Below are positions 62,201-64,000 of a stretch of 64,000 nucleotides of DNA, in pieces (within the stretch, counting starts at the first letter, position 1; the number at the start of each line of letters is the position of its first letter). This stretch comes from Poecilobothrus nobilitatus. Taxonomy: Eukaryota; Arthropoda; Insecta; Diptera; Dolichopodidae. The position numbers and the translations under genes are program-made. Where the stretch lies: NCBI GenBank assembly GCA_947095535.1, contig OX352772.1:42613445-42677444 (forward strand). Reading direction: 5' to 3'. The notes below the pieces were generated by a model. That model searched no databases and was not told where the DNA came from. It saw only the letters and a list, made by a program, of their open reading frames with translations.

Positions 62201-63865
62201 CGTTCCATTTTGTTCGAGGATCCTTTTCTGCATTATTTTTCCTCGTTTCGAAAATTTTATCTCAGAAGATAAATTATCATCATCTTTTGGTACTACAGCC
62301 CGATCTGAGCTCTGACCTCCTTTACAACACTTCCCCAACGTTTTCGTTGGAGAAGTGTTGTAAGTCATTTTCGTCATTTCGTCAAGTGTTGTAAGTCACT
62401 TAAGTCATTTTCGATATTATCTATCCATCTACTTCTAGGGCGGCCTCTATGATGTGTATCAATTATTCTGATCTCAAAGATAGATTTTTGAGCCCGATTT
62501 CGAGGCATTCTTATTACATGAGAATGCCCATTTTATTCTTTGACTTTTCATGAATTTCACTGCGTTAATTAGTGCCATTAGTTCTGCGTTGGATCTCATA
62601 ATATCATTACCATGTTCATCAGGTTTTAGACCAAACATTTTTTTTTGTTGGTTTTCGACTTAGACCAAACAGTTGGTTTTCGACTTCAAGAGTTAGAGTC
62701 TAAACTTCTGATCTATATATGTTACAATCGATTTCACGAGTATTTTAATATTTTTGATTTGAAAAGTTTCCGATATGAGTAGTAACAACTATTACCAGCC
62801 TGAATTCTATCTTAAATGCTGTAGTACATGTTGTTTTCATTATTTAATTGCACTCTTAAGTAATTAAAATTGCTTACACTCTCAAAAATATATGTACCTA
62901 TCGAGACTGGTTGGGAAATTTCAGATATATTGTTTTAGTTTCGTTTATTTGGAGAGCGATGTTGGCACACGAGTTTACTAGATCTCTAAATGTATCCCAG
63001 TTTCCACACATTTCTAACTGTTACGGCGATATCATCCACATAAACACTGATTTGTAAAGTCTTGTTTATAATGTTACCCTTTCTATACAAATGTCTTATT
63101 GCAAAGTGTAGTACCAGATTAAAAATTGTTGAGGAAAGAGTATCATTGCTTGACCCCTGATTTTATTGTAAAAGACGTTTCGTTTTATAGCATTACTCTT
63201 CCTTTTGTATCTTTGAGTGTTATCATTACTAACCTTGTTAATCAGAACCAAAAGATAAATAATGTCTTAAAATAAAGCAAATTGTTTAAAAACTTTAGAT
63301 TTTTTTTTTGTTACAAAATCTATTGGTTTGTAGGTAAATATACATATAAAATTAAATTTATAATTTTTTCTTTAATATTTTACAGATCGTCCTGATTTAA
63401 GTTATCCACCGGTTATAGCATCTGTTGATGCATCTGGACCAGCAGCAGATTTTTTATCACCAGGTGATAGAATTCATCAAGTTGATGGAATGTCAACAAT
63501 TGGTTTATCAAATTCACAGATAATGAATTTAATATGTTTGGGAGAAGCACCAGCTTTAGTTGAAATTGAATATTCATTACCAGAATATAGTAAAAGAATT
63601 ATATTTATAATATATATTTTGTATTTTATATTGTATATTTAATTTGATAGATGATCGTTTTTTTTTACTTTCAGTTTCGCAAAATAGTCTTTGTGTTCAA
63701 ACAAAATTAGCACAAATAACAGTTGAACGTGAAAATGGTTGTTTAGGATTAACATTACGTGGTGGTGGAGAATTTCCTTTAATGATAACACATGTTCGAC
63801 CACATGGTCCTGTATTTAAAACTGGTAGAGTGAAACCTGGAGATCGTTTATTAAGAGTGGATAAT
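11083..63865 (+). CDS. Grip: Grip (glutamate receptor-interacting protein), 5' part: four exons, 233 codons, continues past the window
   Basis: Joined exons 11083-11263, 53591-53713, 63386-63589 and 63675-63865 give one open frame of 233 codons. Residues 1-61 are a basic and Asn/Ser-rich N-terminus; about 82-165 form PDZ1; about 181-233 are the first half of PDZ2. The PDZ1-to-PDZ2 layout, with a PGDR..VDG segment, a VEIEYSLPEY end and then LGLTLRGG and KPGDRLLRVDN, matches the start of the GRIP family, which normally has seven PDZ domains. GRIP proteins are cytoplasmic scaffolds that bind C-termini of membrane proteins; the Drosophila homologue is known for its role in embryonic muscle guidance. 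Seen: ORFs, splice sites, motifs. Known: family architecture. Inferred: orthology. A different seven-PDZ scaffold is the main alternative and is less likely. Confidence 0.88.
11873..11978. repeat. Near-perfect palindrome, 40-nt arms
   Basis: The left arm 11873-11912 and right arm 11939-11978 are reverse complements with one mismatch (AAAATGTTTA against TAAATATTTT). The 26-nt centre (AATATTATGACATAATATT core) is itself almost palindromic. The sequence is almost entirely A/T. It could be a tiny foldback element or simply a cruciform-prone AT palindrome. Confidence 0.85.
12290..12331. repeat. 21-bp direct tandem duplication
   Basis: TGCTCTATGCTCCTTATAGA occurs twice in tandem, at 12290 and 12311, without mismatch. 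No function is apparent. Confidence 0.9.
13092..13474. repeat. Inverted pair of degenerate minisatellites
   Basis: The left arm 13092-13220 has about six copies of a roughly 20-nt unit like ACTTTAAGTGAAGACATTT. The right arm 13348-13474 carries the reverse complement (CACTTAAAGTAAAAATGT). The outer ends also pair (TTTTTTACTTTAACAGAAGA with TCTTCAGTTAAAGTAAAAA). About 125 bp separates the arms. A transcript could form a long imperfect hairpin. It may be a foldback element with subterminal repeats. Confidence 0.7.
14546..15486. mobile_element. MITE-family element A, about 940 bp (TTRCGTTCCTTTTACA ends)
   Basis: The left end GCGTTCCTTTTACAGAGTAA and the right end in reverse complement ACGTTCCTTTTACAAGAAAA are inverted. 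Further inside, both sides carry CTACTATTTTC and CAACTACTCT-type segments. Both ends match element B at 36.2 kb in reverse orientation. No transposase is visible. A clear target duplication is not seen. Confidence 0.6.
20044..20220 (+). repeat. Dispersed repeat (copy 1) with ACCTCCCCCTTTAGCC hairpin
   Basis: From 20121 the sequence ACCTCCCCCTTTAGCCAATA, then TAATGGG, CTTACCTGC and GCAGTATA, matches the copy at 45461 for about 100 nt in the same orientation. Upstream, CTAAGGGAGGTGG at 20045 is a near reverse complement of the CCTCCCCCTTTAG block, so each copy has a hairpin head. Family unknown; probably a transposon fragment. Confidence 0.65.
23368..23426. repeat. Perfect 28-bp inverted repeat with 3-nt loop
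   Basis: The left arm 23368-23395 (six A, CAAGGAAGTACTAAAACTAAAA) and the right arm 23399-23426 are exact reverse complements around GTT. The loop is too short for a usual microRNA precursor. It may be a tiny foldback insertion, a replication-made palindrome, or an assembly artefact. Confidence 0.9.
24654..25222. repeat. Tandem duplication, two units of about 285 bp
   Basis: Units begin at 24654 and 24939 with GGTATCTGAAATTTTGTTGA and are nearly identical with scattered substitutions. Each ends TTTTCTTGTTTTATAATTAT followed by an A-rich stretch. The preceding 24.58-24.65 kb (GTTCGCCCGACGTGTTCGAG) has higher G+C and occurs once. There is no coding frame. It could be a local satellite seed or the tail of a transposon. 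Confidence 0.85.
26341..26445. promoter_or_regulatory. CTCF-like TAGATGGCGC motif cluster (speculative)
   Basis: TAGATGGCGCT lies at 26350-26360, and an opposed AAGCGCCAA lies at 26431-26439. Similar TAGATGGCGC and TAGTTGGCGC strings occur at 40206-40215 and 40725-40734 in the same intron. The string resembles the core of the insect CTCF site. Motif resemblance is the only evidence. Confidence 0.2.
28010..29161 (+). mobile_element. hAT-type element with 8-bp target duplication, 1136 bp
   Basis: CTGCAGAC occurs directly at 28010-28017 and 29154-29161. Just inside, the ends are inverted: CGGAGTTGCCAAATT on the left, CAGTGTTGCCAGATC in reverse complement on the right. An 8-bp duplication plus CAGTG-type ends fits the hAT superfamily. 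Inside lies a hAT transposase tail (28607-28783), and just after it a CTAGATCCACCCTTG string at about 28861-28875 that resembles the end of another hAT group. This may therefore be a nested pair rather than one element. Confidence 0.65.
28607..28783 (+). pseudogene. hAT transposase C-terminal (dimerisation) fragment
   Basis: The open frame of 58 codons plus stop reads DSVATAERSFSMLGRLKTWL, then RNSMGEERLTGLALLHSHND and VIDRF. TAERSFS.L.RIK and the GEERLTGLALLH block are the hallmark of the hAT C-terminal dimerisation domain, of the kind often annotated as zinc finger MYM-type-like. The rest of the transposase is absent, so this is a relic. Confidence 0.85.
30504..30960. repeat. Spaced inverted repeat, possible small foldback element
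   Basis: TGAAAAAGACTATTCGGTAT at 30504 pairs with the reverse complement of ATGATACCGAACTTTTTTTC at 30940-30959. ATGAATGA-type strings occur around both arms. Boundaries are unclear and there is no coding content. Confidence 0.4.
31862..32054 (+). mobile_element. tRNA-derived SINE, full-length copy
   Basis: It runs from GGGGCCTCGGTGCCCTAGTG to GAAATGCATT plus an A tail of about 12. The A box is TGCCCTAGTGGG (31873-31884) and the B box GGATTCGAACCC (31925-31936), spaced as in a tRNA. The tRNA-related head is followed by an unrelated body of about 100 nt. The 99-codon minus ORF across it (31683-31982) is the reverse reading of the repeat. Confidence 0.88.
32424..32466. repeat. (TA)n microsatellite
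   Basis: A TA-dinucleotide run interrupted by two ACATA steps. Shorter TA runs occur near 1126, 15699, 16641, 18930 and 25300. Confidence 0.9.
34438..35400. repeat. Degenerate dispersed direct repeats
   Basis: The string TGTCTCTGATAATA recurs near 34561, 35262, 35349 and (as TGTCTCTGGTAATA) 35384. AATGAACGGTTTGTGTCTCT occurs twice (about 35252 and 35338). AAAACTACTTTMAAGTC occurs at 34438 and 34899, and AATTTGCTGAATTTATTTT near 34487 and 35173. This suggests an old, decayed tandem or duplicated element. No family recognised. Confidence 0.5.
36206..36380. mobile_element. MITE-family element B, about 170 bp, short relative of element A
   Basis: The left end TTGCGTTATTTTTAC and the right end in reverse complement TTACGTTCTTTTTACAGAGT are inverted. 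The left half (AGTTGAGAGTAGTTGG, then AGAACGCTAATTTAA) matches the right end of element A, and the right half matches A's left end, so B lies in the opposite orientation and lacks most of A's interior. Confidence 0.6.
37412..38744 (+). mobile_element. Repeat-bearing element with GGTATAA / GGGTATAATAAAA ends
   Basis: It starts with a run of GTATAAG/GTATATG units (37418-37465), then about 170 nt of mixed sequence, then six tandem units (37644-38480), then a tail with CGAACGGATGAAAGGATGGA and ACTCGCTTCCTTTTGGTTGT, ending GTAGGTGTAGGGTATAATAA. The tail resembles the GGACGGACAGACGGAC...TATACCC...GGGTATAA tail shared by several fly transposons. There is no transposase or reverse transcriptase. The TATACC/GGTATA ends are roughly inverted. 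Confidence 0.55.
37644..38480 (+). repeat. Six-unit minisatellite, period about 154 bp
   Basis: Units start at 37644, 37781, 37935, 38089, 38243 and 38390, each with ACACCCTTGTACCAATTTTA or a variant. The three from 37781 are nearly identical; the outer ones are diverged. Because 154 is not a multiple of 3, the same peptide (PCTNFKCSIFIGFGGTL) reappears in successive frames, giving four overlapping ORFs of 69-144 codons. These are a product of the repeat, not a gene. Confidence 0.85.
39224..39651. mobile_element. Small element with 16-bp inverted ends, 428 bp
   Basis: GATTCACCGCTTCGGA at 39224-39239 is matched by TCTGAAGCGGTGAATC at 39636-39651, one mismatch in 16. The interior has CpG-containing pieces (GCACTCGTGCTCGCGCATC, TTGCGCGGAATTC). 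No ORF and no clear target duplication. Probably a MITE. Confidence 0.55.
41413..41507 (-). mobile_element. SINE fragment, internally deleted
   Basis: In reverse complement it reads GGAGCCTCGGTGG (the SINE head), then jumps to CCCCTTACGACATTTA and GGAAAGGCTGTGTAATTTCC (the SINE body). The tRNA-like A/B-box part between is missing. It lies about 430 bp before the next SINE copy, in the opposite orientation. Confidence 0.7.
41940..42131 (+). mobile_element. tRNA-derived SINE, full-length copy
   Basis: It begins GGGGGCCTAGATGGCCTAGT, with A box TGGCCTAGTGGA (41951-41962) and a damaged B box (GGTCAGAATCCC). It continues with the shared body (CGTCGTAAGAGTTATTCC, CTGAACAGGAAAGGCTGAGT) and ends GAAATGCATT plus an A tail. 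The 77-codon minus ORF over it is the reverse reading of the repeat. Confidence 0.85.
42930..43637. mobile_element. Foldback element with CAGGGTGTTCC ends and TA target site, 704 bp
   Basis: The left end is TA|CAGGGTGTTCCACATACGA; the right end in reverse complement is TA|AAGGGTGTTCCGCATAAGAG. The inverted arms stay alignable for about 200 nt, including GAGACTARAACTAGAAAAAA and TTTGAAAGCTTATT. TA lies at 42930-42931 and 43636-43637. No transposase. This fits a non-autonomous Tc1/mariner-type foldback element. Confidence 0.75.
44540..44910 (-). pseudogene. Non-LTR retrotransposon C-terminal relic
   Basis: On the minus strand 44907-44761 reads FLTGFPSEYCRLKEQL, then IEYDGTCRFCQGEEESPEHI and LKNCGA before a stop. 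The Cys-x2-Cys-x8-His-x4-Cys pattern is the zinc-knuckle-like tail found after the reverse transcriptase or RNase H of non-LTR elements. Beyond the stop the same frame continues as LRARYERL and NPLTDL with further stops, then a 3'-UTR-like tract. Clearly decayed. Confidence 0.75.
45436..45560 (+). repeat. Dispersed repeat (copy 2) with ACCTCCCCCTTTAGCC hairpin
   Basis: CTAAAGGAGGTGG at 45437-45449 and CCACCTCCCCCTTTAG at 45459-45474 form a short-loop hairpin. The sequence from 45461 matches the copy at 20121. The 62-codon minus ORF at 45497-45685 overlaps it and looks like chance. Confidence 0.65.
46190..46211. repeat. (ATA)n microsatellite
   Basis: About seven repeats of ATA/AAT. No other feature is visible around it. 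Confidence 0.85.
48370..49510. repeat. Cluster of a diverged repeat in both orientations
   Basis: A unit of about 90-110 nt recurs: CCAACTCTAAAATCCCTCCT, then AATTC.GAATCTCGCATATA, a TA-rich run, ATAAATATT..GGAAAAAGG, and ACCCTGATTTTGTAA. Forward copies begin near 48377, 48472, 49264, 49350 and 49440. Reverse-complement copies lie near 48645-48695 and 48778-48835. A reverse copy also lies at about 56855-56950 in intron 2. Non-coding; origin unknown. Confidence 0.65.
49161..49937. mobile_element. GGTGGGGTG-ended element, about 760 bp, possible 8-bp target repeat
   Basis: GGTGGGGTG at 49169-49177 is inverted at 49920-49928. Behind both lies ARTCATAAARYCATATK-like sequence, and CATTCAAATGAGT occurs at both sides. 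AAATAAAC flanks it at 49161-49168 and 49930-49937, consistent with a hAT-type duplication, although this string is easy to find in such AT-rich DNA. The element contains part of the repeat cluster described at 48.37-49.51 kb. Confidence 0.5.
51098..51327 (+). pseudogene. Unrecognised coding-like fragment
   Basis: The plus frame is open from 51098 to a TAG at 51325. From 51161 the codon use and G+C rise and the peptide looks protein-like: LGKFSDIDLRSFQTFFRQNG, then GNLTSTLVKDVLLRIEG and SLVITNVLAQSS. A T-rich tract ending CCAAG precedes it, but spliced to Grip exon 1 in phase 1 it would hit a stop at once, so it is not a Grip exon. The minus strand is also open (51196-51513). I do not recognise the family; a retrocopy or transposon scrap is likeliest. 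Confidence 0.35.
53209..53341 (+). pseudogene. Probable non-LTR (jockey-like) retrotransposon scrap
   Basis: In one frame QKNFLRFAL is visible; after a frame slip LAWADLIHLPPGDNLHISND and EVELLEYL follow, then a stop. QK.FLR.AL...W.D...LPPYE is a recurrent stretch near the end of jockey-type reverse transcriptases. Very short, so the call is tentative. It lies about 250 bp before Grip exon 2. Confidence 0.4.
53591..53713 (+). CDS. Grip: Grip coding exon 2 (start of PDZ1)
   Basis: The 123-nt exon has acceptor ATTTAAG|GTGATC and donor GCAG|GTAATT, with phase 1 at both ends. With the last base of exon 1 it gives residues 61-101. It begins GDRAMSPAQSEDSG, an acidic linker, and ends AIISLPRESAQAMDIIFA, read here as strands 1 and 2 of PDZ1. 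The usual carboxylate-binding GLGF-type loop is replaced by AQAMDI, so PDZ1 ligand binding may be weak or unusual. Its G+C content is clearly above the flanking intron. An in-frame ATG at 53602 could start a shorter isoform. Because the exon is symmetric it could be skipped without a frameshift, at the cost of the first PDZ1 strands. Confidence 0.82.
56480..57120. repeat. Short hairpin motifs and a reverse copy of the 48-49 kb repeat
   Basis: GGGCTTTAATTC and AAGGAATTAAATCCC near 57030-57070 can pair, and close relatives (GGGGTTAATTC, AAATTAAAGCCC, AAAGGAATTAAAA) lie near 56500-56550. Between them, about 56855-56950 is a reverse-complement copy of the intron 1 repeat (AATATGAAAAATTCTGGTTA, TTTTCCGTAATATTTA, TATGCGAGATTTTTAA). 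Confidence 0.5.
57843..58020 (-). repeat. 15-bp degenerate minisatellite
   Basis: About eleven units like TTTTAGGAATTTTGT run without a frame break on the minus strand, giving pentapeptides such as KDKIP, KNKIT and KNKFL. The 72-codon ORF here arises from the 15-bp period. No signal peptide, domain or upstream promoter is visible, so I treat it as a minisatellite, not a gene. Confidence 0.65.
59824..60215. mobile_element. Inverted structure between two 16-bp direct repeats
   Basis: TAGTAAGAGAATCTTA occurs exactly at 59824-59839 and 60200-60215. Between them, ATAATAGTCATTACCTATA (about 59880) pairs with the reverse complement of TAGGTAACGACTATTA (about 60162), and many ATAGTCAT/ATGACTAT strings follow. 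It could be an insertion flanked by an unusually long target duplication, or a decayed repeat. Confidence 0.45.
62205..63240 (-). pseudogene. Non-LTR retrotransposon reverse-transcriptase relic
   Basis: On the minus strand, from right to left: DTLSSTIFNLVLHFAIRHLY and LQISVYVDDIAVTVRNVWKL (reverse-transcriptase core with a YVDD box, about 63150-62990), then DLVNSCANIALQINETKT, FESVSNFNYL, RIQAGNSCYYSYRKL and KPDEHGNDIMRSNAELMALI, then RMPRNRAQKSIFEIRI and GRPRSRWIDNIENDL (about 62510-62400). Frameshifts and stops separate the pieces. The order is that of a non-LTR reverse transcriptase followed by its thumb and tail. It lies antisense to Grip and ends about 150 bp before exon 3. Confidence 0.85.
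63386..63589 (+). CDS. Grip: Grip coding exon 3 (rest of PDZ1)
   Basis: The 204-nt exon has acceptor TTTTACAG|ATCGTC and donor AATATA|GTAAAAG, with phase 1 at both ends. It encodes residues 102-169. PPVIASVDASGPAA is the third strand and first helix start, SPGDRIHQVDGM is the conserved PGD.I..VDG block, SNSQIMNLICLG is helix 2, and ALVEIEYSLPEY is the last strand and linker. This matches the later two-thirds of GRIP PDZ1. The open frame runs past the donor to a TAA in intron 3, but the donor, and the in-frame junction to exon 4 giving PEY-I-SQNS, favour splicing at 63589. The donor lacks a G at -1, so it is moderately weak. Confidence 0.88.
63590..63674 (+). other. Grip: Grip intron 3, 85 bp
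   Basis: GTAAAAG opens it and a T-rich tract followed by ACTTTCAG closes it. Retaining it would add a TAA codon soon after the donor. Its length is typical of short insect introns and contrasts with the two huge introns before it. Confidence 0.85.
63675..63865 (+). CDS. Grip: Grip coding exon 4 (first half of PDZ2)
   Basis: The 191-nt exon has acceptor ACTTTCAG|TTTCGC and donor GATAAT|GTAAGT, ending in phase 0. It encodes residues 170-233. LAQITVEREN is strand 1, CLGLTLRGG is the carboxylate-binding loop and strand 2 (CLGL in place of GLGF), FPLMITHVRPHGP is strand 3 and helix 1, and RVKPGDRLLRVDN is the conserved block before helix 2. The second half of PDZ2 must lie in the next exon outside the window. 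Unlike PDZ1, this domain keeps a normal loop. Confidence 0.9.
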
Positions 63866-64000
63866 GTAAGTTTTAAATTTAATTCATATATCGGTTTTTT
63901 TTAATACAGAATTCTAAGTATGTCTATAAGAAAGATTGAGTAGATGAATAATTGAAAAAAAAATTCAAAGAATGCAATTTCAATGAAAATTTTCAATAAT
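63866..64000 (+). other. Grip: Start of Grip intron 4, cut by the window edge
   Basis: It begins with a strong GTAAGT donor in phase 0, after VDN of PDZ2. The rest of PDZ2 and the later PDZ domains must lie to the right. Confidence 0.8.

Larger units (their letters stand above)
53714..63385 (+). other. Grip: Grip intron 2, about 9.7 kb
   Basis: The intron runs from GTAATT to TTTTACAG and is phase 1, splitting PDZ1 between strands 2 and 3. It holds a dispersed repeat near 56.85 kb, short hairpins at 56.5-57.1 kb, a 15-bp minisatellite at 57.84-58.02 kb, an inverted structure at 59.82-60.22 kb and an antisense reverse-transcriptase relic at 62.2-63.24 kb. The stretch at 53.95-54.56 kb has higher G+C than its surroundings and may be old transposon sequence, but I recognise no protein in it. 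Other parts show only AT-rich sequence. Confidence 0.78.

Noticed and set aside
1..64000. A new multi-gene system (defence, biosynthetic or similar)
   Set aside because: Only one host gene is supported; the remaining protein-like pieces are transposase or reverse-transcriptase relics, or isolated unknown fragments.

Overview
This window looks like a piece of an insect chromosome, probably a fly (Diptera) or close relative. It is very AT-rich, full of poly-A/poly-T and TA runs, with long introns and many decayed transposable elements. The organism call is inference from the one recognisable host gene and from the transposon types.

Only one host gene is supported: the 5' part of an insect Grip gene (glutamate receptor-interacting protein, a multi-PDZ scaffold) on the + strand. 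Four coding exons join in frame: 11083-11263 (start codon and Asn-rich N-terminus), 53591-53713 (start of PDZ1), 63386-63589 (rest of PDZ1) and 63675-63865 (first half of PDZ2). Together they encode 233 codons, and the gene continues beyond the right edge. Intron 1 is about 42.3 kb, intron 2 about 9.7 kb and intron 3 only 85 bp. The first three introns are phase 1.

Layout: 1-11 kb is upstream or 5'-untranslated sequence. It holds a deleted mariner-like element with its inverted repeats, a truncated tRNA-derived SINE, an 878-bp nested foldback element, a tRNA-like fragment, a small MITE, and two CpG-containing islands near 3.1-3.7 kb that could be a promoter. Intron 1 holds most of the repeats: large palindromes, an inverted minisatellite, a MITE family with long and short copies, a 285-bp tandem duplication, a hAT element with a matching 8-bp target-site repeat, more SINE copies, a six-unit 154-bp tandem repeat, several foldback elements and retrotransposon scraps. 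Intron 2 holds an antisense non-LTR reverse-transcriptase relic (62.2-63.2 kb), further repeats and a 15-bp minisatellite.

No operon, CRISPR, toxin, viral genome or new multi-gene system is visible. The points most worth a second look are the SINE family, the foldback/MITE families with readable boundaries, the perfect hairpin at 23.4 kb, an unexplained coding-like ORF at 51.1-51.3 kb, the divergent PDZ1 of Grip, and a possible 39-nt microexon in intron 1. All assignments were made by eye from the sequence; no search or alignment was run.
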